A DNA stretch of 21,443 nucleotides from JAWWPY01 sp964412845 (GTDB lineage: Bacteria; Actinomycetota; Actinomycetes; Streptosporangiales; Streptosporangiaceae). The translations under genes and the position numbers were made by a program. The notes beneath the pieces were generated by a model that ran no database searches, was not told where the DNA came from, and saw only the letters and a program-made list of their open reading frames with translations. Positions 13,344 to 21,101 of the stretch are shown piece by piece (within the stretch, counting starts at the first letter, position 1; each line of letters starts with the position of its first letter). The DNA lies in contig CAYPQM010000117.1 in assembly GCA_964412845.1 (NCBI GenBank), positions 1 through 21,443 on the forward strand, given 5' to 3'.

Positions 13344-15557
13344 GTGCTGACATCTGGTCCCTTCGCGAAGATCGGCGTCGTAGGCAAGCTCGCCCTGCTC
13401 GCCGTGGCCAGCGGCGTTCTCGCCGCTGCCCTTGTCCTGCCGGCCGTGGGCGCGGCAGGCCTTGGCGTCCGCAACTCTGCGAACAAGTTCAACACGCTGT
13501 CCACGCCGGAACTCGGCCAGCTGCCGGTACGCTCTGAAATTCTCGACCATTTGGGTAATGTCCTAGCATATTACTACCCCCGCGGCATCGACCGGGTTCC
13601 GGTGAGCTTCGCGCACATCGCACCGGTGATGCGAACGGCGATCGTAGCGATCGAGGATTCCCGTTTCTACCAGCACGGAGCGCTCGATTTCAAGGGCACG
13701 GTCCGTGCCGTCATCAACAACCTGGAGCACAAGGCAATCCAGGGTGGCTCCACGCTGGCCCAGCAATACGTAAAGAACGTGCTGATCCTGTCGGCTCCCG
13801 ATCCGCAGAAAGAGGCGCTCAGCGCCGCCAGCGGGACGGTCGGCAGAAAGATCCGTGAGCTGCGGATGGCCGTCGAGGTCGAGCACAAGATGACGAAAAA
13901 CCAGCTGCTGGCCGGATACCTGAACGTGGCCCCGTTCGGGGGCCAGGTCTATGGCATTGAGATCGCGGCTCAGTACTATTTCGGCATCCATGCGTCGGAT
14001 CTGAGCCTCCCCCAGGCGGCACTGCTGGCCGGGATGGTGGACAACCCGTCCTTCTACAACCCGATCAGCAATCCCACGGGCGCGAAAGACCGACGCAACC
14101 AGGTGCTGGCGCGGATGAAACAGCTCGGCGACATCACCGGCGCGCAGGCCACGCAGGCCGAGGCGGCCAAGCTCCACCTGCACGTCACGCCGCAGCAGAG
14201 CGGGTGCACCAGCGACTCGATCAAGTTCGCCGCGTTCTTCTGTGACTACGCGCTCGCCGCGATGAAGCATGACGCTGCGTACCAGAAGGTCTGGGACAGG
14301 CTGCAGGGCGTCGGCGGGCTGAAGATCTACACCACCCTGGACAAGAAGGACCAGAGGGCGGCGCAGAACGCGGTCAACTACGAGATGCCGCCCCCGCCGT
14401 CGTCGCTCAACCCGGGCCGGAACGCCGAGACCGAGGTGATGATCCAGCCCGGGACCGGCAAGGTCCGCGCCTTGGCCATCGACCGGCCTTACGGCAACGG
14501 CCCGGGTCAGACCACCGTGAACTACGCGGTGGGCCCGCAGTACAACGGCACAGACGGGGTCCAGATCGGCTCGACCGGCAAGGTCTTCACCATGGTCGCC
14601 GCCCTGGAACAGGGCATCCCGTTCGGGTACAGCAAGACGGTGGGGTTCTCCGCCACGGTTGGCCCGTACACCGACTGCAAGGGCCTGACGGTCAACCCCT
14701 GGCAGGTGCACAACGACGAGAGTGAGCGCGGCGGGGACTACACGCTCTACACCGGCACCACGGCGTCCATCAACGTGTTCTTCGCCTACCTGGAGCAGAA
14801 GGTCGGCCTGTGCAACGTGGTCAAGACCGCCGCGAAGATGGGCCTGACGTGGCCTAACGGCACCTCGCTGCTGAAGAAAAACCCGGTGTCCGGCAACGCT
14901 AGCGCAGACAATGATGCGTCGTTCACGCTCGGCGCGGACAACGTGACCCCGATGGACGTGGCGGCCGCCGACGCCACCCTCCCCTCGCGCGGCATCTACT
15001 GCCACCCCATCCCGATCAACAAGGTCGTGACCTCCACCGGTGCCAAGCTGCCGGTCGAATCCGCGCACTGCCACCGCGCCCTGTCCACCGAGGTCGCCGA
15101 CGCGGCCAACTACATCCTGGCCGGCGACCTGACCGGCGTCGGCACCGCGGCGATCGACAGCATCGGACGCCCGGCGGCGTCCAAGACCGGCACCGCAGAC
15201 CAGTACGTGTCGGCGTTTTTCGTCGGCTACACCCCGAGCCTCATCGCGACCGTATGGGCGGGCAACCCCAAGGATCCCTACACCCACCCGATGTCCGGCT
15301 ACCCGGGCTCCTGCTACCGGAACGGCTGCCCCGGTTTCATGTACGGCTCGATGGCGCCCGGCAACACCTGGCAGGTCAGCTTCCTGCACGCGATGGAAGG
15401 CGTGCCGCCCACCGGTTTCGTGCCGGTCAGCCCGACCAGCCCGCTGTTCTCGCTGGGCAGCGGATTGGCCGCGCCGCATCCCAAGAAGCCGCCGCACACC
15501 GGTGGTGGCGGTCCCACCCCGACCCCCACCACCAGGATCACCCCCCAGCCCGGCTGA
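13344..15557 (+). CDS. Bifunctional class A penicillin-binding protein (PonA2-like)
   Basis: The enzyme polymerises glycan strands and cross-links peptides outside the membrane. The product is 737 residues from GTG 13344. A membrane helix spans about 12-33. The glycosyltransferase GT51 domain has AIEDSRFYQHGALDFKG (catalytic Glu 104), GGSTLAQQYVKN and RKIRELRMAVEVE...LLAGYLNVAPFGGQVYGIE. The transpeptidase domain has SxxK at S410-K413 (GSTGKVF), SIN at 475-477 and KTG at 614-616. The C-terminal tail is Pro/Thr/Gly-rich, and no PASTA repeat is visible, unlike some mycobacterial PonA2. Several Cys residues in the extracytoplasmic part could form disulfides. It is divergent from whiB4 as in mycobacteria. 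An upstream ATG 13272 would add 24 residues. Confidence 0.95.
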   Translation: MLTSGPFAKIGVVGKLALLAVASGVLAAALVLPAVGAAGLGVRNSANKFNTLSTPELGQLPVRSEILDHLGNVLAYYYPRGIDRVPVSFAHIAPVMRTAIVAIEDSRFYQHGALDFKGTVRAVINNLEHKAIQGGSTLAQQYVKNVLILSAPDPQKEALSAASGTVGRKIRELRMAVEVEHKMTKNQLLAGYLNVAPFGGQVYGIEIAAQYYFGIHASDLSLPQAALLAGMVDNPSFYNPISNPTGAKDRRNQVLARMKQLGDITGAQATQAEAAKLHLHVTPQQSGCTSDSIKFAAFFCDYALAAMKHDAAYQKVWDRLQGVGGLKIYTTLDKKDQRAAQNAVNYEMPPPPSSLNPGRNAETEVMIQPGTGKVRALAIDRPYGNGPGQTTVNYAVGPQYNGTDGVQIGSTGKVFTMVAALEQGIPFGYSKTVGFSATVGPYTDCKGLTVNPWQVHNDESERGGDYTLYTGTTASINVFFAYLEQKVGLCNVVKTAAKMGLTWPNGTSLLKKNPVSGNASADNDASFTLGADNVTPMDVAAADATLPSRGIYCHPIPINKVVTSTGAKLPVESAHCHRALSTEVADAANYILAGDLTGVGTAAIDSIGRPAASKTGTADQYVSAFFVGYTPSLIATVWAGNPKDPYTHPMSGYPGSCYRNGCPGFMYGSMAPGNTWQVSFLHAMEGVPPTGFVPVSPTSPLFSLGSGLAAPHPKKPPHTGGGGPTPTPTTRITPQPG

Positions 15558-15597
15558 GGCATCTCCGGGCTGGCCACGCTGAGCGGCCTGGAACGCT

Positions 15598-15622
15598 AGC
15601 GGGCCTGCTGCCCGGGCCCGCT
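15598..15622 (+). terminator. Stem-loop after the PBP gene
   Basis: AGCGGGCC (15598-15605) pairs perfectly with GGCCCGCT (15615-15622) across a 9-base loop, 40 bases after the PBP stop. It has no T-tract, as is common for proposed terminators in high-GC actinobacteria. Confidence 0.45.
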
Positions 15623-15689
15623 GCGACCGGCCAGCTGGAAATCACCTGCCCAGCAGGTGCGTCGCCGCCGCAGGCTAACCCCGGCTGTC

Positions 15690-15702
15690 TGCAAAATTTG
15701 CA
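15690..15702. promoter_or_regulatory. A/T-rich palindrome upstream of the GntR gene
   Basis: TGCAAAATTTGCA is a perfect palindrome around a central A, in an otherwise very GC-rich region. It lies just upstream of where a -35 would fall for the -10 at 15726. Candidate operator; the binding protein is unknown. Confidence 0.4.
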
Positions 15703-15725
15703 CGCCTCTCCCGGCACCGCCCTGA

Positions 15726-15750
15726 TATGGTGCTAATGTGAGTAGCATTA
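15726..15750 (+). promoter_or_regulatory. GntR-gene -10 with an overlapping inverted-repeat operator candidate
   Basis: TATGGT (15726-15731) ends 6 bases before GTG 15738, consistent with a leaderless start. Two nested inverted repeats cover the start site: TGCTA-N7-TAGCA (15731-15747) and TAATG-N7-CATTA (15734-15750). This position suits autorepression by the GntR protein. The sequence is seen; the role is inferred. Confidence 0.45.
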
Positions 15751-16112
15751 ATAACACGTTGGAGATCGACCACTCGAGCCCGGTGCCATTGCATGAGCAG
15801 GTCGCCGCGGCTATCCGCCGGGCCATCGCCGAGGGTGAGGCCCGCGCGGGTGAGCGGCTGCCGCCGGCCCGGGACCTGGCCGCAGTGCTGGGGGTGAACG
15901 CCAACACGGTGCTGCGGGCACTGCGGACCCTGCGCGAGGAGGACCTGGTGGAGTTCCGCCGGGGCCGCGGGGTCTCGGTCACCGGGATCGCCCCGCAGCG
16001 CAGCCGGGTCGTGGTCAAGGCCCGCGAACTGGTGGCGCTGGCCCGGCAGTGCGGGTACCAGCCGCAGGAACTGGCCCGGATCATCGAGCAGATATTGATG
16101 GAGCCGCAATGA
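15738..16112 (+). CDS. GntR-family transcription regulator, YtrA subfamily
   Basis: The 124-residue protein has an N-terminal GntR winged helix (about 15-80): PLHEQVAAAIRRAIAEGEARAGERLPPARDLAAVLGVNANTVLRALRTL. The LVEFRRGRGVSVTG wing follows. The short C-terminal helical tail (about 85-124) is the YtrA-type dimerisation segment rather than a full effector domain. YtrA regulators usually precede ABC transporter genes and repress their own operon. Here the downstream partner is instead a membrane-anchored propeller-like protein, overlapping by ATGA. The start is GTG 15738 (VSSINNTLEIDHSSPVPLHEQ), probably leaderless. Confidence 0.93.
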   Translation: MSSINNTLEIDHSSPVPLHEQVAAAIRRAIAEGEARAGERLPPARDLAAVLGVNANTVLRALRTLREEDLVEFRRGRGVSVTGIAPQRSRVVVKARELVALARQCGYQPQELARIIEQILMEPQ

Positions 16113-17464
16113 GGATCGACACCCCCGACCTGGCGACCGGGGCCGAAACGGAGCCAGGAGCCGACACCGAAGCCCTGATCAAGGAAGCGCGCAGGCGCCA
16201 GCGCCGCCGGCAGGTACTGATCGGCTCGGCCGCCCTCCTGGTATTGGCCGGCACGGCGGGCGTCCTGGCCGCCCGTCCCGGGCCGGGCGGCCCCGCGCCT
16301 GCCCCCGGCCGGGCGGCCTTCAGGGTCCCGCTCGGGGATACGCCGGTGAGCTACACCCATCCGCCCGCGTACTACGCCTACGCCGTGCAGGGCAGCATCT
16401 ACAGCTACGCCTCGCAGGGCACGCAGTTCGGCAGGAGCGCGCAGCGCTACGTCAAGATCCGCGCCACCGCCACGGGCAAGCTGCTGGCCAGCGTCAGCCC
16501 GCCTGAGCCTTACAACGAGGTCGGCACGCTGAGTGCCGACGCGAACGGGCGGACGTTCGCTGTGGCCGCGCAGCGGATCCGGGAGCGCAACGCGGGCCCC
16601 TCCCCCCGGCTGGTGGCCCGTGACCAGCACACGCCGCTGAAGCTCCTGCTGCTGCGGATAACCCCCGGCGGTCACCTGGAGCGCGCCTGGCTGTCCTTCC
16701 CGCAGCGGGTGACCCCCGCGCAACTGCCGACGATCGCGCTGTCGCCCGACGGGACCCGGCTGGCCATGGCGTTCGGCGGGCGGGGCCAGGCTGCGGTCAT
16801 CCAGGTGATCTCGCTCCGCACCGGCCAGGTGCGGCAATGGACACTGCCGCACAGCCGGTGGACGCCCGCGCTCAGCCGGGCGGGCGCCTGGACGGCTGAC
16901 GGCCGGACCCTGGCGTTCCGGCAGGAGTTCGTCCCGACCCCAGGGCAGCTCCAGCAGCTCAGCCGACCGCCCGCCGGGACCACCCAGGTGACCCGGGAGG
17001 GCCTGCTGGATACCAGGGCACCGGGGACCAGCCTGGCCGCCCGCCCGGTCCTGCTCCTGCACGCCCCGGCCGGAGCAGATCCCGGCGAGCCCTTCCTCAC
17101 CCCGGACGGCACCACGCTGATCATCCCGGTCGAGGTCACCCCGTTCGGGCCGTCAGCCCGCTCCTGGCGGGGTGAACTGGCCGTCTACTCGGCCCGCACC
17201 GGCGCGCTGCTCCGCACGCGGGCACCCTGGGTGTGGCGATGGCCGTCTCCCCCGGGACGCGGTGGCCTCCCGGCGCAGACCGTCGCCTGGTCCAGCCCGT
17301 CCGGCAACCGGCTCGTCCTGCTGCAGCCCCGTGCCGACCTGAACATCCTGGGGCTGCTGACCGGGACCACGTTCAGGCAGGCCGGCCGCGGAATCCTGCC
17401 CCAGCCGCCGCCCGCCTACCAGAAACTGCAGTACGCCCTGCGCACCGGCCCGGTGACCTGGTAG
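16109..17464 (+). CDS. Membrane-anchored protein with beta-propeller-like (TolB/WD40-type) extracytoplasmic domain
   Basis: I do not recognise a named family. In the 451-residue protein, an N-terminal cytoplasmic stretch (1-36) ends in a basic run (KEARRRQRRR). One membrane helix (about 37-56) is followed by a Pro/Gly linker and a large exported domain. That domain has recurring blade-like units: GTLSADANGRTFAVAAQ, PTIALSPDGTRLAMAFGG, GAWTADGRTLAFRQEF, LTPDGTTLIIPVEV and VAWSSPSGNRLVLLQP, typical of TolB/WD40-like propellers (four to six blades visible). No catalytic motif is seen. It overlaps the GntR gene by ATGA and shares its promoter, so it is probably the sole regulated target. The longer frame from 16049 lies inside GntR and is rejected. 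Confidence 0.8.
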   Translation: MRIDTPDLATGAETEPGADTEALIKEARRRQRRRQVLIGSAALLVLAGTAGVLAARPGPGGPAPAPGRAAFRVPLGDTPVSYTHPPAYYAYAVQGSIYSYASQGTQFGRSAQRYVKIRATATGKLLASVSPPEPYNEVGTLSADANGRTFAVAAQRIRERNAGPSPRLVARDQHTPLKLLLLRITPGGHLERAWLSFPQRVTPAQLPTIALSPDGTRLAMAFGGRGQAAVIQVISLRTGQVRQWTLPHSRWTPALSRAGAWTADGRTLAFRQEFVPTPGQLQQLSRPPAGTTQVTREGLLDTRAPGTSLAARPVLLLHAPAGADPGEPFLTPDGTTLIIPVEVTPFGPSARSWRGELAVYSARTGALLRTRAPWVWRWPSPPGRGGLPAQTVAWSSPSGNRLVLLQPRADLNILGLLTGTTFRQAGRGILPQPPPAYQKLQYALRTGPVTW

Positions 17465-17500
17465 CTCACTGGCGCGCCGCGACGCCGGGATAACCTCTGT

Positions 17501-17534
17501 AGCTGCCCAGCACGCGAGCTGCCCAGTCGGCTGG
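17501..17534. repeat. Short direct repeat and small hairpin in the propeller / yqeY convergent gap
   Basis: AGCTGCCCAG is repeated at 17501-17510 and 17517-17526. It is followed by CCAG-TCGG-CTGG (17523-17534), a 4-bp tetraloop hairpin. This may mark transcription end for the propeller gene, but the stem is short. Confidence 0.25.
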
Positions 17535-17545
17535 TGCCCGGCCCG

Positions 17546-18001
17546 CTAGCGGCCCAGCGCGCGGCGGACCTCGGCGGCGACCCTGCCGCCGTCCGCCCGC
17601 CCGGCCACCTGCGGGGTAACCACTTTCATGACCTGGCCCATCGCCGCCAGCCCGGCCGCGCCGGTCGCCTTGATGGCCGCCACCACCAGCGCGCCCAGTT
17701 CGTCGTCAGTGAGCTGCACCGGAAGGTACCCGGCCAGAATCGCGCCCTCGGCCCGTTCGGCTGCGGCTTGTTCTTCCCGGCCGGCGGCCGCGAACGCCTC
17801 GGCGGCCTCCCGGCGCCGCTTGGCCTCCTTGCTGAGCACCTTCAAGACCTCGTCATCGCTCAGCTCACGGGAGGCAGAGCCGGCCACCTCCTCCTTGGAA
17901 ACCGAGGTCAGCGCCATCCGCAGGGTGCGCGTGCGAACCTCGTCGCGGGCCTTCATGGACGCGGTCAAGTCGCCGCGGAGCCGGTCTTTCAGGTCAGCCA
18001 T
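17546..18001 (-). CDS. yqeY: GatB/YqeY domain-containing protein
   Basis: The 151-residue cytoplasmic protein is of the YqeY family, related to the tail domain of GatB/GatE amidotransferase subunits; its own function is not settled. Visible family features are LKDRLRGDLTASMKARDEVRTRTLRMALTSV at the N-terminus, ELSDDEVLKVLSKEAKRRREAAEAFAAAGR, EGAILAGYLPVQLTDDEL, and the C-terminal MGQVMKVVTPQVAGRADGGRVAAEVRRAL. ATG 18001 fits the family start; the longer frame to 18085 overlaps the promoter of the divergent phosphoesterase gene. The SD is weak (AGGA). Confidence 0.93.
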   Translation of the reverse strand: MADLKDRLRGDLTASMKARDEVRTRTLRMALTSVSKEEVAGSASRELSDDEVLKVLSKEAKRRREAAEAFAAAGREEQAAAERAEGAILAGYLPVQLTDDELGALVVAAIKATGAAGLAAMGQVMKVVTPQVAGRADGGRVAAEVRRALGR

Positions 18002-18091
18002 GACACCATCCTGCCGTGCCGGGCGGTCCGCGCGCAGCAGGGCTGGCGGCCGCGGGCTTGCCTGGTCGGCCTGGCATGGCACCATGGACAG

Positions 18092-19015
18092 ATGCGATCA
18101 CGAGCCATCCAAACCCTCGGGGCCGCGGCCGCGGTCGGCGCCGCCACCCTTGCCTACGGCACCGTGGTCGAGCGCAACTGGTTCGCCCTGCGCCGGTACG
18201 AAGTGCCGGTACTGGCTGCGGGCGTGGCACCGCTGCGCATCCTGCACATATCCGACGTGCATCTGACGCCCCGGCGGCACCTGCTCATGTCCTGGATCAG
18301 GTCACTGGAGGCTCTTGAGCCGGATCTGGTCGTCAACACGGGCGACTCGATCGGCCACCTGCAGGCCGTTAAGCCATTCCTGGAAGCTCTTGGCCCGCTG
18401 CTGGACCGGCCCGGTGTCTTCGTGTACGGCTCCAACGACCTGTATTCGCCGAAGCCGCGGAACCCGCTGCGGTACCTCTGGGAGACCAGCGCGCGGGTCC
18501 ACCGGCACGTGCCGGACATGCCGTGGACCGAGCTGGGCGCGGGGATGGCCGCCGCTGGCTGGCTGGACGCCAACAACCGGCGCGGCCGGATCAAGGTGGG
18601 CGATCACGACATCGAGGTGGCGGGGGTGCACGACTCGCATACCAAACGAGACCGCTACGAGGACGTGGCCGGGCCCACCGACCCCAGCGCGGACCTGCGC
18701 CTGGGCGTCATGCACTCCCCGGAGCCCCGGGTCATGGACCAGTTCGCGGCAGACGGCTACAACCTCCTGATGGCTGGTCATACCCATGGCGGGCAGCTCT
18801 GCCTGCCGCTGTACGGCGCGCTGGTGTCCAACTGCGGCCTGGACCCCCGGCTGGCCAGCGGCCTGCACCGGTATCCCGGCGCCGCACCTGGCGGCGGCTG
18901 GCCCGGCACCTGGCTGCATGTATCCGCCGGGCTGGGCACCTCGCCCTGGGCGCCGGCCAGATTCTGCTGCCGACCCGAGGCAACCCTTCTCACGCTGGTT
19001 CCGCGGATCGGCTAG
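18092..19015 (+). CDS. Metallophosphoesterase (YkuE/YaeI-like, membrane-anchored)
   Basis: This is a calcineurin-like dinuclear metal phosphoesterase of 307 residues. An N-terminal hydrophobic segment (about 5-23) probably anchors it. The motifs in order are HISDVH (D55, H57), NTGDS (D85), GSND (113-116, in place of the usual GNHD/E), MHSP (H208) and AGHTHGGQ (229-235). The histidine of the third motif is replaced by aspartate, which recurs in this actinobacterial subgroup. Mycobacterial Rv3683 is the positional equivalent. The start is ATG 18092, with a CACCAT -10-like hexamer 6 bases upstream and no Shine-Dalgarno. The longer frame from 17534 crosses yqeY and is rejected. The substrate is unknown; YaeI-like relatives hydrolyse UDP-diacylglucosamine. 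Confidence 0.92.
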   Translation: MRSRAIQTLGAAAAVGAATLAYGTVVERNWFALRRYEVPVLAAGVAPLRILHISDVHLTPRRHLLMSWIRSLEALEPDLVVNTGDSIGHLQAVKPFLEALGPLLDRPGVFVYGSNDLYSPKPRNPLRYLWETSARVHRHVPDMPWTELGAGMAAAGWLDANNRRGRIKVGDHDIEVAGVHDSHTKRDRYEDVAGPTDPSADLRLGVMHSPEPRVMDQFAADGYNLLMAGHTHGGQLCLPLYGALVSNCGLDPRLASGLHRYPGAAPGGGWPGTWLHVSAGLGTSPWAPARFCCRPEATLLTLVPRIG

Positions 19016-19028
19016 ACTGCCCGAGGCT

Positions 19029-19048
19029 CCGGGGGTTCACCCCTCCGG
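19029..19048 (+). terminator. Stem-loop after the metallophosphoesterase gene
   Basis: CCGGGGG (19029-19035) pairs with CCCC-T-CCGG (19040-19048), with a single T bulge and a 4-base loop, 13 bases after the stop codon and before tRNA-Pro. There is no T-tract. Confidence 0.4.
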
Positions 19049-19072
19049 TGTTCCTGCCGCCCAGGCGGACGG

Positions 19073-19149
19073 CGGGGTGTGGCGCAGCTTGGCAGCGCGC
19101 TTCGTTCGGGACGAAGAGGCCGCCGGTTCAAATCCGGCCACCCCGACCA
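19073..19149 (+). tRNA. tRNA-Pro, anticodon CGG
   Basis: A complete cloverleaf is readable. The acceptor stem is CGGGGTG/CACCCCG, and the D-arm is GCGC..GCGC with an AGCTTGGCA loop. The anticodon stem CTTCG/CGAAG encloses loop TTCGGGA, giving anticodon CGG (reads CCG). The T-arm is GCCGG-TTCAAAT-CCGGC. The discriminator is A, and CCA is encoded (19147-19149). Length is 77 bases. Confidence 0.97.
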
Positions 19150-19167
19150 GTAGTTGTAGCAGGTCAG

Positions 19168-19203
19168 AAGGGATTTCGGAGGATCACTCCGGAGTCCCTT
19201 TTT
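19168..19203 (+). terminator. Strong intrinsic terminator downstream of tRNA-Pro
   Basis: The 14-bp stem is AAGGGATTTCGGAG / CTCCGGAGTCCCTT, with two G-U pairs and a GATCA loop. It is followed directly by TTTTT (19199-19203). It is the only canonical T-tract terminator found in the window. The stretch 19204-19371 after it holds nothing I can support. Confidence 0.85.
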
Positions 19204-19371
19204 GATCTTCGCAGGTCTTCGGGAGCCAACCGGGGGCCTTCGCGTTAGCAGGGGGCAGGCGGTCAAGGCGTCGAAGCTGCTCCGGAAGAGGACCGTGAGG
19301 GTACCGGCCATCGCCGGAACTCCGTCTGGCGAAGCCCGTGTCCGCTCCAGAGTCCGAGTGGATTCAGCGGC

Positions 19372-20844
19372 TCACCCCACCGATGGCCCTTCGAAGGCGG
19401 TGATCAGTTGTTCGTGCAGGCCAGGCTCGGCGAGGACGAGGACGTCGTCCCCAGGCCGCAGTCTGGTGTCACCCGTGATGGGGACGAGCTGGCCGTCGCG
19501 GACGACGAAGCTGACCCAGGCGTCACCGGGCAGGCCGGCCAGGTCGTCGATAGTGGCACCATCGGCGGGTGAGCCAGCTTTGATCGTGAGCCGGTGCACG
19601 CCGCTGGGCTCATCCCGCAGCCGTACCCCGAGGGCCCAGGGCTGCGGCTCGACCGCGCGCATCTGGACGTGCAGCAGGCCGGCGGCAGCGGGCACCAGGC
19701 TGCCTTGCACGACGACGGAGAACACCACGACGACGATGACGATGCCGTAGAGGCGGTCCGCGCCGGGCACGCGGGCCGCGAGCAGGAAGCTGCCCAGCAG
19801 GATCGGCACAGCGCCCTTAAGCCCGGCGAACAGCACGAAGGTGCGCTCTTTGCTTTTCAGCCGGGCGGGGATCAGGCACAACCCGACCAGGACTGGCCGG
19901 ATCACGAACGCGAGCGCTGCGCCAACGATGAGCCCGGGGATCCACACGCCGGGCCGGGCGAGTTCGGTGAGGTCGATGGTGAGGCCAAGGACGGCGAACG
20001 CGGCGATCTCGCCGAGGCTGGCGAGCGCCGAGTGGAACCGCTCGATCTCCCGCTTGTACGGCGCGCGCCCATCCCCCAGCACGATCCCGGCAGTAAAGAC
20101 CGCCAGGAACCCGGACCCGTGCGCGAGGGCGGCGATGCCGAACAGCAGCAGCGCGCTGGCCAGAGTCCGCAGCGGATACAGTCCCTCGCCAGGCAGCGGC
20201 ACCCGGCGCATGAACCACAGCAGCGCGCGGCCTCCGATAACGCCAACCGCCGCCCCGACGCCCATCTGGACCAGGAACTCGCCGCCGACCCGGGCGAATG
20301 CGCCGGCGCTGAGGCCGCCCGCGGTGATGAGGCTGGCCATCAGCGCGATCCCGACCGGGTCGTTCGCGCCGGACTCCCCTTCCAGGATGGTTCCGCTGCG
20401 GCCGGAGACCTCCCGCTGGCCCAGGACGGAGAACACCACCGCCGGGTCCGTCGGGGCCACGGCAGTGGCCACGAGCAGCGAGAGATACCAGGCCAGGCCG
20501 AACGCGAGGTGCACAAGGAGGGCACCGGCGGCCACGGTCAGGAACGTGCCGAGCACGCCGACGACAGCAATGGGGGCGGCGGCGGACCGGAACCGGGACC
20601 AGCCGATGTGCATGCCGCCGTCGAACAAGATGCACACCAGGGCGACAGTGACCACCCGTTCCACCGCCAGCCGCGGCGGCGCATGCAGCGCCGGGATGAC
20701 CTGGACCGCGATAGCCGCACCGGCCAGAACCAGCGCAGGCGAGGGGACCTTCACCCGCTCGGCCAGCCGGTTCGACAGCACCGCGACCAGCCCCGCCGCC
20801 GCCGTCAGCACAACTACCAGCGCAAACGGCTCAGTGTCAGTCAC
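19372..20844 (-). CDS. CPA1-type potassium(sodium)/proton antiporter with C-terminal RCK_C-like domain
   Basis: This membrane exchanger of 490 residues has about 12-13 hydrophobic helices filling residues 5-390. The CPA1 motifs are APTDPAVVFS (130-139) and EGESGANDPVGIAL (155-168), the latter holding the ND ion-binding pair. KSKERTFVLFAGLKGAVPILLG is a late-helix motif typical of NhaP2/CvrA-like K+/H+ antiporters. After the last helix a soluble domain (about 395-490: GVHRLTIKAGSPADGATIDDLAGLPGDAWVSFVVRDGQLVPITGDTRLRPGDDVLVLA) is RCK_C/TrkA_C-like, a fold that can bind c-di-AMP in related transporters. GTG 20844 has GGAGGAGC 6 bases upstream; the frame opens at 20877 without support. Its leader carries the element shared with the divergent DUF4118 gene. 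Confidence 0.92.
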   Translation of the reverse strand: MTDTEPFALVVVLTAAAGLVAVLSNRLAERVKVPSPALVLAGAAIAVQVIPALHAPPRLAVERVVTVALVCILFDGGMHIGWSRFRSAAAPIAVVGVLGTFLTVAAGALLVHLAFGLAWYLSLLVATAVAPTDPAVVFSVLGQREVSGRSGTILEGESGANDPVGIALMASLITAGGLSAGAFARVGGEFLVQMGVGAAVGVIGGRALLWFMRRVPLPGEGLYPLRTLASALLLFGIAALAHGSGFLAVFTAGIVLGDGRAPYKREIERFHSALASLGEIAAFAVLGLTIDLTELARPGVWIPGLIVGAALAFVIRPVLVGLCLIPARLKSKERTFVLFAGLKGAVPILLGSFLLAARVPGADRLYGIVIVVVVFSVVVQGSLVPAAAGLLHVQMRAVEPQPWALGVRLRDEPSGVHRLTIKAGSPADGATIDDLAGLPGDAWVSFVVRDGQLVPITGDTRLRPGDDVLVLAEPGLHEQLITAFEGPSVG

Positions 20845-20879
20845 AACGGCGCTCCTCCGGGTCAGGCATGCCAACACAT

Positions 20880-20904
20880 TGCCGACCAGGCTTCCCGGCG
20901 CACC
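20880..20904 (-). promoter_or_regulatory. Shared leader element, antiporter copy
   Basis: Read on the minus strand it is GGTGC followed by GCCGGGAAGCCTGGTCGGCA (20899-20880). The copy before the divergent DUF4118 gene has the same 20 bases, and 24 of 25 match when extended. It begins about 7 bases after a TAGGGT -10-like hexamer and ends 35 bases before GTG 20844, so it should sit at the very 5' end of the mRNA. Confidence 0.65.
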
Positions 20905-20911
20905 ACCACCA

Positions 20912-20917
20912 ACCCTA
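20912..20917 (-). promoter_or_regulatory. Candidate -10 for the antiporter gene
   Basis: TAGGGT on the minus strand fits TAnnnT and places the transcription start at or just before the shared leader element. No good -35 is seen at 16-18 bases. Confidence 0.35.
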
Positions 20918-20953
20918 ATCGGCGGCGACAGGCCATGGTGAGCCTCGCGGCGC

Positions 20954-20969
20954 CCAATCGGCCGGTTGG
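20954..20969. promoter_or_regulatory. Near-perfect palindrome in the middle of the antiporter / DUF4118 gap
   Basis: CCAATCGGCCGGTTGG is a 16-base palindrome with one mismatched pair. It lies between the two leader elements and upstream of both proposed promoters. Possible operator. The rest of the 360-base gap holds no gene that I can support. Confidence 0.3.
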
Positions 20970-21101
20970 TTATTTCATCCGTGCCGTCAAGAGCGGCGGC
21001 CCGGGGCTGCCGCTCTCCAGCAGCGCCGCCAGCTTGGGGAGTTCTGCCCGCGTCGCGCGTGACAGATCCGTTTGCGGGGCGGGCCGCTACCTGATGATTA
21101 C

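Noticed and set aside
13563..15497. 644-residue minus-strand open frame opposite the PBP gene
   Set aside because: It is antisense to a gene with all class A PBP motifs; the frame stays open because of GC-rich codon structure and shows no recognisable domain.
15596..17062. 488-residue minus-strand frame over GntR and the propeller gene
   Set aside because: It overlaps two well-supported plus-strand genes and has no motif of its own.
19012..19311. 99-residue minus-strand frame containing GWPDLNRRPLRPERSALPSCATP
   Set aside because: It is the antisense reading of tRNA-Pro; this type of sequence is a known recurrent false protein call.
19073..19371. tRNA-Pro 3' end as an integration (att) site
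   Set aside because: No integrase, no duplicated tRNA 3' segment and no foreign gene is seen downstream within the window.
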